Shown here piece after piece: positions 29,342 to 38,350 of a stretch of 39,415 nt of DNA. How positions within the stretch are numbered: the first letter of the stretch is position 1; each line of letters begins with the position of its first letter. The DNA lies in IMG/VR virus record IMGVR_UViG_3300025671_000171, positions 1 to 39,415 of that record, one strand, 5' to 3'. The notes beneath the pieces were generated by a model that had not been told where the DNA came from, ran no database searches, and saw only the letters and a list, made by a program, of their open reading frames with translations. The stretch is from a virus. The translations under genes were made by a program, and so were the position numbers.

Positions 29342-30714
29342 TTGAAGACCTAAAACGAGCTAAAGGAATAGTCGATTCAGAACCCGACGAGGCTATGAGA
29401 ATATGCTGCGAGGTGATGAACAAGGAGCTGGATTCGGATGTAGGCCAGATGGCGTTATTCATGGCTGGTTACATCATGATGAATGCAGGTAGAACAGGCA
29501 TTGCTTACCATATGTTTATGAGATGCGCTCAGTTAAAGCCTAATGAGCCTGAAATATACTCGAATATGGGTATGTGCTTGGAAGAGGATAAGCCAGAAGA
29601 GGCTGTTAAGCTGTTTAAGAAGGCTATGAAGCTGAAGCCTGGGAACGTTACAGCAATGGCTAATCTTGCTTTGATGAACCTCCAAATGGGAAGGCCGGAC
29701 GAATGCATAAACTTATGTAATCGAGTACTCAAAACTAATCCAGAATCGAGAGCAGCTCATCACAACAAAGGCTTAGCCAAGTTGATGAAACGAGACTTTA
29801 GCGGCTGGGATGAGTATTTTAAAACGTTAGGCGTTAAACATAGAGAGGCCAGATCTTACGGTTTGCCGGACTGGAACGGCGAAGAAGGAACGGTATTAGT
29901 CTATGGTGAGCAAGGTGTGGGTGATGAGATCATGTTCGCGTCATGCTTTGAAGACCTGCAAAAGACCAACAAGATCATATTTGACTGTGACAAAAGGCTT
30001 GAGTCAATATTCAAACGTAACTTTGATTTTGAGATTCATGGAACAAGATTCAGCGACAAGCCTATTGAGGTTTCAGAAACTCCAGACTACCAATGTGCTA
30101 TAGGTCAATTACCCTACTTCTTTAGAAGAAATGAATCAGACTTCCCTGGCAAGCCTTACCTCAAGCCAGATCCAGAACGAGCCATTCAATGGGAATCAAT
30201 ACTAGAAAGAGGTCCGAGAATTGGCATAGCTTGGAATGGCGGCACTAAGGGCACTAGACAACAATACAGATCTACAGATTTAGAGCAGTTTAAACCCATC
30301 ATAGATATGGACGCTCAGATAGTTAATCTCGAATATAAGCCTGTAGATGACGATCAGATGAAGGAATACGGTATCACGAATTGGCCTAGAGCTGTTCTAA
30401 AAGGCTGTGATCTAGAAGATACTTTAGCATTAATCAGTAGATTGGATTGTGTTGTTACAGTTTGTACTACTGTTGTCTATTTAGCGGGGGCTCTTGGGAT
30501 ACCCTGTTATGTTATAGTTCCTGAATATTGCGGTTATAGATATCATAGTTTTGGCTCATCATTTCCGTGGTATAATAGCGTGAAGCTGTATAGAGGTGGT
30601 TTTAACAAATCAATCAGGGAGATTAAAACGGATGTTGAAAATATTCATCGGATACGACCCACGCGAGACCGTAGCTTACCATGTACTCTGTCACTCAATA
30701 CTAAGGCAGGCTAG
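29338..30714 (+). CDS. TPR-containing glycosyltransferase-like protein (458 aa)
   Basis: The N-terminal 150 residues are TPR repeats (AGRTGIAYHMFMRCAQLKPN, NMGMCLEEDKPEEAVKLFKK, GRPDECINLCNRVLKTNP). From about 180 onward a Rossmann-like domain follows (GTVLVYGEQGVGDEIMFAS, IGIAWNGGTKGTRQQYRS, LISRLDCVVTVCTTVVYLAG), like GT9/GT-B-type glycosyltransferases with TPR modules. It would add sugars to a target recruited by the TPR. Placement in a late operon between capsid and tail genes suggests virion or host-surface glycosylation. Confidence 0.72.
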   Translation: MIEDLKRAKGIVDSEPDEAMRICCEVMNKELDSDVGQMALFMAGYIMMNAGRTGIAYHMFMRCAQLKPNEPEIYSNMGMCLEEDKPEEAVKLFKKAMKLKPGNVTAMANLALMNLQMGRPDECINLCNRVLKTNPESRAAHHNKGLAKLMKRDFSGWDEYFKTLGVKHREARSYGLPDWNGEEGTVLVYGEQGVGDEIMFASCFEDLQKTNKIIFDCDKRLESIFKRNFDFEIHGTRFSDKPIEVSETPDYQCAIGQLPYFFRRNESDFPGKPYLKPDPERAIQWESILERGPRIGIAWNGGTKGTRQQYRSTDLEQFKPIIDMDAQIVNLEYKPVDDDQMKEYGITNWPRAVLKGCDLEDTLALISRLDCVVTVCTTVVYLAGALGIPCYVIVPEYCGYRYHSFGSSFPWYNSVKLYRGGFNKSIREIKTDVENIHRIRPTRDRSLPCTLSLNTKAG

Positions 30715-31294
30715 CGGGCCAGTTAGTTTTACACCCATCAATAAGCGCAATATTCCAGAATTCACTAGAGGGATGGAAGATGGGTCTACAGAGTTCAGTT
30801 TTTCGCGGTTCCTCACTCCCTATCTAACAGGGTTCAGTGGCCAGGCATTATTTATGGATTGTGACATGCTTGTTAGATGCGATATCTACGAGCTACTAGC
30901 CTACGGTACAATCAGTAGTGCCGTTAGTGTTGTACAGCATGATTACACACCCAAACCAGATAAGAAATTCCTCGGCAATACCCAGCACATATACCCAAAA
31001 AAGAATTGGTCTAGCCTGATGTTGTTTAATTGCAGCCATACAGACTGTTTTAACCTTCATGCATACAAGATTAACCACTGTACAGGTAAATATTTACATC
31101 AATTTGAATGGGCGCAGGATGGAGTTGGAGCTATACCTCTAGACTACAATCATTTAGTGGGAGAATATGACCCCAATCCAGACGCTAAAATAGCCCATTT
31201 CACACTAGGTACGCCATGTTTCAAGGGATACGAGAGTCAAGAGTTTGCTGACGAATGGTTCGCTGAAAGGGAAATGATGCTACATGCAGACTAA
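30632..31294 (+). CDS. Glycosyltransferase, GT-A / GT8-like (220 aa)
   Basis: The start is ATG 30632 (MLKIFIGYDPRETVAYHVLC); the earlier 30596 frame overlaps upstream coding. The opening IFIGYDPRE and the metal motif D-C-D in QALFMDCDMLVRCDIYEL are those of GT8-like nucleotide-sugar transferases (DxD binds Mn2+). The tail has WAQDGVGAIPLDYNHLVGEY. It overlaps the preceding gene by 83 bases. Sugar and acceptor cannot be deduced. Confidence 0.75.
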   Translation: MLKIFIGYDPRETVAYHVLCHSILRQASGPVSFTPINKRNIPEFTRGMEDGSTEFSFSRFLTPYLTGFSGQALFMDCDMLVRCDIYELLAYGTISSAVSVVQHDYTPKPDKKFLGNTQHIYPKKNWSSLMLFNCSHTDCFNLHAYKINHCTGKYLHQFEWAQDGVGAIPLDYNHLVGEYDPNPDAKIAHFTLGTPCFKGYESQEFADEWFAEREMMLHAD

Positions 31295-32102
31295 TCCTAG
31301 CATTAACTTCTTTGGGCCAAATGAAGAGATAGCATCGGGAAGATACCGCAACATAATGCCGTTTAACTGGCTAAAGGATAATGGGTGGGAAGTAGGCAAC
31401 GATGTGCTAGTGACCATGAAGCATAGATGGCCATTCAACCCTTTAGAACCATACTCTAAATATATATTTGACGTATGCGACGATCATTTCGATACAATGT
31501 TTAGAGAGCATTATCTAAAACACTGTAACGAATCCAACCTTGTCACCTGCAATTCGGAAGAGATGTCTAGAATCATCAAGGAACGGACCGGAAGAGAGGC
31601 TCAAATAATACCTGATCCTATCGAATACGACACACAGCCAGCACACTATAAAGATAGATTCCTGACGTTTGGCAATGAGTGGAATATTGCATTGTTGCGC
31701 AATGTACCGAACCTATTAAAAGCCCTAAACGGTAGATCGTTAGATATTATTTCTAAGCCTGTAGAACCCTCAATTATTCCTTGGAGCCGTGAGGCAATGA
31801 TAGAAGGGTTTAAACGTGCTGGAGCTGTTATTATTCCAGTAGGTAATAAGATAGCTAAGAGCGCTAATCGGTTGTTGGAATCAATTAATGCGGGATGTTT
31901 TGTAATAGCTAACAGCATGCCAGCCTATGACGAATTCAAGGATTTTTCGTGGATTGGTGATATCGCTCAAGGTATAGACTGGTATTTAAACAACAAGGAA
32001 GAGGCTCTAATTAAGGTAGAAGCAGGTCAGAGGTATATACTCGACCGCTACACTATCGACAAGGTAGGGCCGATGTGGGAGAAAGCAATTGGGTCATGTT
32101 AA
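31284..32102 (+). CDS. Glycosyltransferase, GT-B / group 1-like (272 aa)
   Basis: Residues 1-60 include ASGRYRNIMPFNWLKDNGWE; the C-terminal half has the donor-site pattern NRLLESINAGCFVIANSMPA, as in GT4-type transferases, where EAMA-GCPVI-type residues bind the nucleotide sugar. The protein is short for GT-B (usually over 350), so one Rossmann lobe may be reduced. It overlaps both neighbours and belongs to the sugar cassette. Confidence 0.68.
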   Translation: MQTNPSINFFGPNEEIASGRYRNIMPFNWLKDNGWEVGNDVLVTMKHRWPFNPLEPYSKYIFDVCDDHFDTMFREHYLKHCNESNLVTCNSEEMSRIIKERTGREAQIIPDPIEYDTQPAHYKDRFLTFGNEWNIALLRNVPNLLKALNGRSLDIISKPVEPSIIPWSREAMIEGFKRAGAVIIPVGNKIAKSANRLLESINAGCFVIANSMPAYDEFKDFSWIGDIAQGIDWYLNNKEEALIKVEAGQRYILDRYTIDKVGPMWEKAIGSC

Positions 32103-32673
32103 TCAGAGGATCTTTTTAGAACGGATGGGAGGCCAGCTACACGGGCCTGTATTAGAGGTTGGCAGCAAAGACTACGGAAACACACAGGACTTTAGATCTT
32201 TAGTCAGCGGTGAATACGTTGGTTTAGATTTGGAGGACGGTAAAGGCGTTGACGTAGTACATGATCTATCAGACGGAGTTGGACCACTCAAAAAAGGCCA
32301 TTTTAATCTGATTATATGCTGTTCGATCTTAGAGCATGTAAAGAACCCCTGGATAGTTGCTGAAACATTAATGGATCTACTGAGCGATAACGGAAAGATC
32401 TACATTTCTACTCCGTGGATTCAACGTTACCATAAATATCCAGACGATTATTGGCGGTTCACTCTTCCAGCGCTTAAACTGTTATTTAATAGATTAGAGT
32501 TAACCAAGCCATATCTAAGCACCTTCACAGCTGGCGAGTTCATGGATCTTGAAACATATCCAGACTGCGACAACTCACTTGCAATAATGCACGATGGCAG
32601 AAAGTACCTACCTTGCTACGAATTACACACTATTGGGCTGAATAATGGCAATAAACACATACGCGAACCTTAA
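32089..32673 (+). CDS. SAM-dependent methyltransferase (194 aa)
   Basis: A class I methyltransferase fold is indicated by motif I VLEVGSKDYG, GLDLEDGKGVDVVHDL (acidic end of strand 2), and LIICCSILEHVKNPW then YISTPWIQRYHKYPDDYW. The start is TTG 32089 with GGGAG eight bases ahead; ATG 32125 would cut into the region before motif I. It is likely to methylate a sugar or lipid in the same cassette. It overlaps the glycosyltransferase end. Confidence 0.78.
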   Translation: MGHVNQRIFLERMGGQLHGPVLEVGSKDYGNTQDFRSLVSGEYVGLDLEDGKGVDVVHDLSDGVGPLKKGHFNLIICCSILEHVKNPWIVAETLMDLLSDNGKIYISTPWIQRYHKYPDDYWRFTLPALKLLFNRLELTKPYLSTFTAGEFMDLETYPDCDNSLAIMHDGRKYLPCYELHTIGLNNGNKHIREP

Positions 32674-33259
32674 AACAGCAATTGAGGCTTGGTCACATAG
32701 AACAGATATTTCTAATGTGATAGATAACTTCATAGAGCTAGCAGAGAATGAGATAGACAAGCGATTAATGCTCAGAAATAACGAGTTGAGAGCTATTGCA
32801 ACCATGTCCACCTCAGAGCGATTCTTGGCGCTTCCTGACCGTTTTTTGAAGATGCGTAGGCTTACATTAGTAAACGGCACATTGAACTACGAGATAGCCT
32901 ATAGAAGCCCTGAATCAATGCCTGTGCAAGATAGCGCAGGCAGGCCAAAATACTTCACTGTAACATCACAACTTGAGTTCGATAGAACAGCAGACTCAGC
33001 CTATACACTGGAAATGAGCTACTTTTCTAGGATCGTACCTCTAACCTCTTCCAACACATCAAACGACACGCTCACAGATTACCCTGATTTGTACCTGTGG
33101 GGATGCCTTGTTCAGCTCGCATTGTGGGAGCAAGATTTTGACAAAGCGAATATTTATCAGGGCAAATTTGATAGATCCATTGAAGAGGCTAACAAGCAGG
33201 AAAGAAAAGGTCGGTATGGTACAGCACCACGCATGATGAAAGAAGGATCTACCCCATAA
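32645..33259 (+). CDS. Head-tail adaptor protein (204 aa)
   Basis: The sequence (INTYANLKTAIEAWSHRTD, NFIELAENEIDKRLMLRNNE, RFLALPDRFLKMRRLTLVNG) is that of the P22 gp4-like/podoviral adaptor family that forms the ring under the portal. The position before the gp10-like gene supports this. The first residues are coupled to the end of the methyltransferase gene (overlap 29 bases). Confidence 0.78.
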   Translation: MAINTYANLKTAIEAWSHRTDISNVIDNFIELAENEIDKRLMLRNNELRAIATMSTSERFLALPDRFLKMRRLTLVNGTLNYEIAYRSPESMPVQDSAGRPKYFTVTSQLEFDRTADSAYTLEMSYFSRIVPLTSSNTSNDTLTDYPDLYLWGCLVQLALWEQDFDKANIYQGKFDRSIEEANKQERKGRYGTAPRMMKEGSTP

Positions 33260-34692
33260 TGTATAAAACGATTCCTGTACAAGTTGTGGGTGGCTCGAAT
33301 CCATCAAGGTCAAAGGCAGTATCGCAAGAAAGAACTTTAAACCTTTATCCTGAATCAGTGCCTTCTGGATCGCATCCTTCTACCCTCTACCCGTGGCCAG
33401 GCTCAACTCAATTTAGTGATGGCACAGGATCAGGCGCGTCTAGAGGTATCTACACACACGAACGAACGGGAGTAGTTTACAAGATAGCAGACACTACGCT
33501 CTATTCTATGGATTCTAACGGGGTAGAAACATCAATAGGAACGATAGCTGGAAGCGGTTTAGTAATATTTGAGTCTCTTTATGACAATATAGTCAATATA
33601 GGAACGAAGCTTTTAATAACTTCTAACACTAAAGGCTATGTTTATGATGTTGACTCAGGTAGTCTAACAGAGGTGACGGATGCTTCATATGTTGCGGGCG
33701 GTTCTGTAGTCGCTATTAATTCGTTCGCAATATGGCAGCTAGATAAAAACCGTTACGCGGTGGGTGATGTTGGTGATCCTGCATCTATTCAGGCGGAAAA
33801 TATCAGTACAACCATAACATATGGCGACGATTTAGTCAGGATCTTTAAATACAAAGAAACAATATACATGATGGGTTCTGTTGGTGTAGAGCCATATTAT
33901 ATAGGTTCATCCGGCACTAATCCTTTAGTTTCAATTCAAAATAGTTCAATGCCTGTTGGGTTAATAGATCGTGGTTGTGTAGACTCTAATGATTATGCAA
34001 TGTATTGGATTGGCAGCGATAAGATCCTATACAGAGCTACAGCATACCAACAACAGAGCGTCACAACTCCATCAATAGCTGGCGCATTCTTTGATCTAGA
34101 CTTTACTGGGTCTAGAGTAAAATGTATAAAGTTTGCTGGTCAAAACTTTGTAATGGTCCTGACTAACTCTAAAAGCTGGGTTTACTGCGAGACAACTAAC
34201 CTATGGATTGAACTCGCCTACACTGCCAACGAATACCCCTATCTTGCCTACGATTATACCTACGCTTACGGAACCCACTACATCCAGTCTAGACTTGATT
34301 CTAGAGTATTAAAACTAGATCCTAACGTCTATACTGATAACAACCAAACGACGATTAGAGAGCGTGTTACGGCGCCTATAAACGGCGGTCAGCTTGGCTT
34401 GGAGGGTGGGCGTTTTACGGTAAAGCGCGCTGAGATAGTTTGCGCGAGTGGCATAGGGAATTTGAGTGAAGCAAATCCATTAATTATGATCAGCAATTCC
34501 ATAGACTTCGGCCAATCGTTTTCTAATGAGTCTTGGATTCGAGCAGGAAGAGATGATGAGAACAATCTGAGGGTTGAATACGATTTCATAAGATCATGCA
34601 GGCAAATACAATTCAAAATAAGAACCTCAGACCCAAACTTTTTTAACTTTCAATCATTCGCTATTGATGTTCAGCGAGGTGGCCAGTTTTGA
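33259..34692 (+). CDS. Packaged-DNA stabilisation protein, P22 gp10-like (477 aa)
   Basis: The opening TIPVQVVGGSNPSRSKAVSQ and the NLYPES motif are typical of the phage stabilisation family (PF11134), which closes the portal channel after packaging. The long, beta-propeller-like body (RGIYTHERTGVVYKIADTTL, YDWIGSDKILY-like YWIGSDKILYRAT) fits the known fold. It directly follows the adaptor and precedes a tail protein, as in P22 (gp4-gp10-gp26). Overlaps the upstream stop by one base. Confidence 0.82.
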   Translation: MYKTIPVQVVGGSNPSRSKAVSQERTLNLYPESVPSGSHPSTLYPWPGSTQFSDGTGSGASRGIYTHERTGVVYKIADTTLYSMDSNGVETSIGTIAGSGLVIFESLYDNIVNIGTKLLITSNTKGYVYDVDSGSLTEVTDASYVAGGSVVAINSFAIWQLDKNRYAVGDVGDPASIQAENISTTITYGDDLVRIFKYKETIYMMGSVGVEPYYIGSSGTNPLVSIQNSSMPVGLIDRGCVDSNDYAMYWIGSDKILYRATAYQQQSVTTPSIAGAFFDLDFTGSRVKCIKFAGQNFVMVLTNSKSWVYCETTNLWIELAYTANEYPYLAYDYTYAYGTHYIQSRLDSRVLKLDPNVYTDNNQTTIRERVTAPINGGQLGLEGGRFTVKRAEIVCASGIGNLSEANPLIMISNSIDFGQSFSNESWIRAGRDDENNLRVEYDFIRSCRQIQFKIRTSDPNFFNFQSFAIDVQRGGQF

Positions 34693-35192
34693 CGCAGGTG
34701 GATCCATTCGTTTATCCAATACCGCAACGACTTCAAGAAGATCCTGAAGTAAGAGCATATTTTGAGTATTTTAGTAGGTGGGCGCATGATATGTGGCTAC
34801 GGACGGGTGGAAGTGAAGACGCTGTATCTGATACAGGTGTCAGAGAGTCTTACCCCTGGGCGCAGGACTTCATAGGAGATGACAAGAACAGTATACAGGC
34901 TCTTTATTCCTGCGGCACTGAAACGCAAATCATAACAACTAAGACGATCTCTAGAGAAACCTATACCGCAGTAGATAACATGTTTGTGTATATGACTAAT
35001 GATTCTACTCTATATCTTCCTGCTAACCCTGTTAGGAATAGCGTTGTATATATGACTAAGGATGCAAGCAGGTCTAGAGTGAACGGTAACGGTAAAACTA
35101 TAAACGGAAAGAGTGAGTATGTGTACTACAGGCCAGAGCTGGCCAGGGTATTCCAATATTTTATAGATAGTGATGAGTGGCGTATAAGATGA
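34689..35192 (+). CDS. Tail protein, possible tail needle/knob (167 aa)
   Basis: The start is TTG 34689 (behind AGGTGG), overlapping the gp10-like stop. The N-terminus MTQVDPFVYPIPQRLQEDPE is a likely tail-binding peptide. The C-terminal half has a repeated beta pattern and NGNGKTINGKSEYVYY. P22 places gp26 (needle) here; the length is shorter and no long coiled coil is visible, so it is either a stubby knob or another tail-tip protein. Confidence 0.55.
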   Translation: MTQVDPFVYPIPQRLQEDPEVRAYFEYFSRWAHDMWLRTGGSEDAVSDTGVRESYPWAQDFIGDDKNSIQALYSCGTETQIITTKTISRETYTAVDNMFVYMTNDSTLYLPANPVRNSVVYMTKDASRSRVNGNGKTINGKSEYVYYRPELARVFQYFIDSDEWRIR

Positions 35193-35335
35193 GTTATGAA
35201 GGTGATAACAGTCAGCACGAGCGGAGTATAGAGCAGATCCTAGAGGATATGCTAGTACAACTGAAATTACTGTATCTAGTGCTAGAGGAAGCGGTAGAGA
35301 CAGGCATAAAGAAAGAGGATCTTGACAATGAGTAG
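35189..35335 (+). CDS. Short coiled-coil protein (48 aa)
   Basis: The ATG overlaps the upstream stop by four bases and the 3' end overlaps the next gene by 8 bases. The product is a short helical peptide (HERSIEQILEDMLVQLKLLY) with Leu/Ile at heptad positions and an acidic end. Likely a tail assembly helper; no family recognised. Confidence 0.5.
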   Translation: MSYEGDNSQHERSIEQILEDMLVQLKLLYLVLEEAVETGIKKEDLDNE

Positions 35336-35903
35336 CATACTTGACGGTAAGGGCAGGGGATATAGAGCAGGAGTTAACTCTAATAACCAGTTGGAAACTT
35401 TCTCTGTTACTGAAAGCAGAATAGCAGACATATCTAAGACTGGGTATTCGTTTCTAGTAGCAACTGATTTTGTATCGCTTACTACAACAGGATCTTTCAA
35501 CGGGCTGTTATATATAAAAAACAATAGTACTGTAAGGGATATCTTTATTAAAACCATAAGAGTGTGCTCGGCTGAAACGGGCTATGTCCAGATTAGGGCT
35601 ATCAGGAACCCATCTACAGGAACTCTTATATCTGATGCTAACTCAGCCGACAAACTATCTGCTAACGCAGGGTCGAGCGTAGTGTTTGATGGGCTGGCCT
35701 ATGCTGCAAGCGGCGATGGGAAAACGGTTACTGATGGAGACAACTGGACGCAATTTATAAACAGAAGTCCAGGACATAGCGTTCAAGACTATGAAGGAGC
35801 AATCGTTATACCTGGCGGGAAATCAATGGCTTTAACAGCTAAACCGTCTGTATCTATGACGATATGCGTAGAGGTTCAATTGTGGTTCGAGGGGGATGAA
35901 TAA
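35328..35903 (+). CDS. Virion/decoration protein, paralogue A (191 aa)
   Basis: The start is ATG 35328 (MSSILDGKGRGYRAGVNSNN). The signature DGKGRGYRAGVNSNNQLETF is shared with the next gene (DGGGSGYRAKVNKNNQICKF), as are the mid patterns (LYIKNNSTVRDIFI against LYLKNNENQDLHI) and the RNPSTGT/RNPTAGT pair. They are tandem paralogues, beta-rich, and probably tail or capsid decoration proteins. Confidence 0.6.
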   Translation: MSSILDGKGRGYRAGVNSNNQLETFSVTESRIADISKTGYSFLVATDFVSLTTTGSFNGLLYIKNNSTVRDIFIKTIRVCSAETGYVQIRAIRNPSTGTLISDANSADKLSANAGSSVVFDGLAYAASGDGKTVTDGDNWTQFINRSPGHSVQDYEGAIVIPGGKSMALTAKPSVSMTICVEVQLWFEGDE

Positions 35904-36493
35904 TGTATTTAGAAGATGGCGGCGGATCGGGCTACAGAGCGAAGGTCAACAAGAATAATCAGATTTGTAAATTCTCAGTCAGTAAGGCGGAGGAACGAAA
36001 AGCGACAAAAGATGGGCGCAGTTACAACATTAATACCGGATCTATTGAATTGACTTCTGCTAATGAGAGCGCTGTACTTTACCTGAAGAACAATGAAAAT
36101 CAAGACCTGCATATCACGAGTATTATAGCGATTCTCGGCCAATCTACAGGCGGTTCTGCTACTGATGACGTCATAGTTGAGGTGTTGAGAAACCCCACAG
36201 CAGGCACCGTGGTTAGTGATGCAACGGCGGTAGGTGTTAACAGTAATAGAAATTTCGGTAGTAGCAACACGCTTACGGCTGATGTATATAAGGGCGCAGA
36301 GGCTAAGACGTTAACAGATGGCGACCAACACATTTTAAGCTTAATATCCGAAGGAACTAGAGTATCATTTGAGATAGATGAGGTTCTGCCGAAGGGTTCA
36401 AGTATTGGTGTTACTATAAACCCACCTGCTTCTAATACCTCAATGGACGTGATGGTAGCCATACTCTGTCACCTGGAAGATCCTAATGATTAA
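35903..36493 (+). CDS. Virion/decoration protein, paralogue B (196 aa)
   Basis: See paralogue A for the shared motifs. Identity at protein level is moderate by eye, so the duplication is old. The gene is coupled to A by a one-base overlap and to the next by 8 bases. Function unknown beyond likely virion association. Confidence 0.6.
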   Translation: MYLEDGGGSGYRAKVNKNNQICKFSVSKAEERKATKDGRSYNINTGSIELTSANESAVLYLKNNENQDLHITSIIAILGQSTGGSATDDVIVEVLRNPTAGTVVSDATAVGVNSNRNFGSSNTLTADVYKGAEAKTLTDGDQHILSLISEGTRVSFEIDEVLPKGSSIGVTINPPASNTSMDVMVAILCHLEDPND

Positions 36494-36911
36494 GTCTGCA
36501 ATAATAGACGTTTTTACTGGCAGAGCGGCGAGAGTTAGTCGTTTTGGTGAGGTGGTCACTGGCAGGTATGATTACAGTGATCCGCAATTCCAGAGCATGT
36601 CTAGCACTGGAACGGCGTACAATTTCTTTGCCCCTATTTCTAACAAAAGACTCGTAATCACAGACATTTTAGTTGATGCGGATAGGAATGTTAGCGGGGC
36701 TACTCCGGCGACCATAGACATTTACGAATCATCCGGCTCAACTGATACAACGATTGATAAGCAGATATTGAAGCTGGAGTTGCTAAAGAACAGTTTTAGA
36801 GATTTTACCGCGCTGAATCTTATTGTTTCTACTGGAAAATGGGTTAACGCTAAGACAGATGACGCGACTGTTAATATCACTATCGCTGGATATTATGTGA
36901 AAGAAGTTTAA
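36486..36911 (+). CDS. Virion-associated beta-rich protein (141 aa)
   Basis: The sequence (MIKSAIIDVFTGRAARVSRF, ITDILVDADRNVSGATPATI) has the same style of beta-rich, Thr/Ser-rich composition as its neighbours and may be a further, more diverged member of the same family. No named family. Confidence 0.55.
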   Translation: MIKSAIIDVFTGRAARVSRFGEVVTGRYDYSDPQFQSMSSTGTAYNFFAPISNKRLVITDILVDADRNVSGATPATIDIYESSGSTDTTIDKQILKLELLKNSFRDFTALNLIVSTGKWVNAKTDDATVNITIAGYYVKEV

Positions 36912-36925
36912 GGCGGGAAATACTA

Positions 36926-37267
36926 ATGACTACACTAAACAGCTTTGTATCAGAGACTCAGCTAACAGGTTCAGAGTCTACTTTAGTTTCAACTAACACG
37001 ACTGAGAAGAAGTTTATCGGAAAGATGACATTAACAAACACGTCTACTAGCAACGTAGAGGTTACATTATGGCGCATAGCTTCAACAACTACGGGAACTA
37101 CGGGAAGCGGTGGTAACTGGATCTTTAAAGAGACTATTCCAGCGGGAAAGGTGGTTACTGTAGATAAGCTACAAGGTCATGTTCTGGGCGTAAGTATGAA
37201 AATTTCAGGGTTAGCTGGAACGGCTAGCGTTATCAATGTGGATGTGAGCGGAACTACTGAGACATGA
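36926..37267 (+). CDS. Virion-associated small protein (113 aa)
   Basis: The product is Thr/Ser-rich and beta-like throughout (KKFIGKMTLTNTSTSNVEVT, VINVDVSGTTET). GGCGGGAAA precedes the ATG. Likely a decoration or tail protein, in the same string of genes as 35328-36911. The stop overlaps the GNAT start. Confidence 0.55.
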   Translation: MTTLNSFVSETQLTGSESTLVSTNTTEKKFIGKMTLTNTSTSNVEVTLWRIASTTTGTTGSGGNWIFKETIPAGKVVTVDKLQGHVLGVSMKISGLAGTASVINVDVSGTTET

Positions 37268-37665
37268 TTCGACCAGTAACCCTGGCAGATATGGATTTCT
37301 GTCAGAGCATTGCTATTAAATTCTGCGAGATAGCCGGAACTAACTACGATAGATCCACTGTTGAGAATACTGTAGAACAACTAATTAATAACGGTATTAT
37401 GATTAGAAGCGATCGCGGAATTATAGGGGGTCTAGTCTTCCCTTTATTTATGAGCGGCGAGACAGTGGCACAGGAATTCTTTTGGTATTCAGAAGGCAAG
37501 GACGGCAAAGAGTTATTGGAAGCCTTTGAAGATGCAGCAAAAGAGAAGGGAGCAACAAAAATTATAATGGTTAGTCTTCACAACGAATATCAATCAAAGA
37601 TAGATAAAATCTATACAGATCTAGGTTATATAGAGTCAGAAAAATCTTTTATTAAGGGGATATAG
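37264..37665 (+). CDS. GNAT-family acetyltransferase-like protein (133 aa)
   Basis: The sequence MIRPVTLADMDFCQSIAIKF opens as a GNAT domain, and the closing part (KEKGATKIIMVSLHNEYQSKID then YTDLGYIESEKSFIKGI) is the usual final strands and helix. The acetyl-CoA loop (Q/R-x-x-G-x-G/A) is not clear, so activity is uncertain. Related GNAT-like genes occur just before ejection-protein genes in other podoviruses. Confidence 0.68.
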   Translation: MIRPVTLADMDFCQSIAIKFCEIAGTNYDRSTVENTVEQLINNGIMIRSDRGIIGGLVFPLFMSGETVAQEFFWYSEGKDGKELLEAFEDAAKEKGATKIIMVSLHNEYQSKIDKIYTDLGYIESEKSFIKGI

Positions 37666-37666
37666 A

Positions 37667-38341
37667 ATGGCGGTATCAACAGGAGCAGCATTATTGGCGG
37701 GTGGTCTAGCGGCATCGACAGCCTACGGTGCAAACCGACAAAAGAAGGCAGCAGAGGCGGCAGCAAACGCGCAAACACAAGCGGCAGAGCAAGGTATAGG
37801 ATTCCAGAGGGAAGCGCTACAGTCCTTTAATGAGCGCACAGAACCATTCAGACAGCTTGGAGTTGGTGTGTTGCCACAATTAACACAGCAGGCAGGCATG
37901 GGTCAGAGTCCGTTATTCAGCGCTCTACAAGACGATGTGACCAGGCGCGTATTCGCAAATCAAGCGGCGCAAGGCAGGACTGGCGGCACAGAAACCGCTG
38001 TAGCTCTAGCTAATGCTCTAGCACCATTACAAATACAGCAGCAGCAACAACAGTTTGCTAACTTATACGATCTTGCAAGACTTGGCTCTAATGTTGCGGC
38101 GGGACAAGGTACAGCAGGATTAAGTACGGCTGGGAACCTGGCGAATCTAGCTGGGAATATTGGTCAGGCTCAATCTCAAGGACAGATAGGAAAAGCTAAC
38201 GCAATCAATCAAGGCTTGGGTGGTCTAGCGAGCCTAGCAGGTTTTGGCTTAGCTGGAGGGTTTGGCGGTGGCGGCGGTGGGTCAGGATTGGGCGGTGGTT
38301 TAATGTCACCTTCAACACTTTCTAATACCTGGTACGCATAG
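37667..38341 (+). CDS. DNA ejection protein, gp7-like (224 aa)
   Basis: The N-terminus (MAVSTGAALLAGGLAASTAY) is hydrophobic and Ala/Gly-rich, followed by Gln/Ala-rich helices (EAAANAQTQAAEQG, RQLGVGVLPQLTQQAGM) and a Gly-rich tail (GFGGGGGGSGLGGG). This is the composition of small ejection or transfer proteins in P22-type phages. It leaves the head first and may form part of the trans-envelope channel with the next two products. Confidence 0.68.
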   Translation: MAVSTGAALLAGGLAASTAYGANRQKKAAEAAANAQTQAAEQGIGFQREALQSFNERTEPFRQLGVGVLPQLTQQAGMGQSPLFSALQDDVTRRVFANQAAQGRTGGTETAVALANALAPLQIQQQQQQFANLYDLARLGSNVAAGQGTAGLSTAGNLANLAGNIGQAQSQGQIGKANAINQGLGGLASLAGFGLAGGFGGGGGGSGLGGGLMSPSTLSNTWYA

Positions 38342-38350
38342 GGGGGATAC

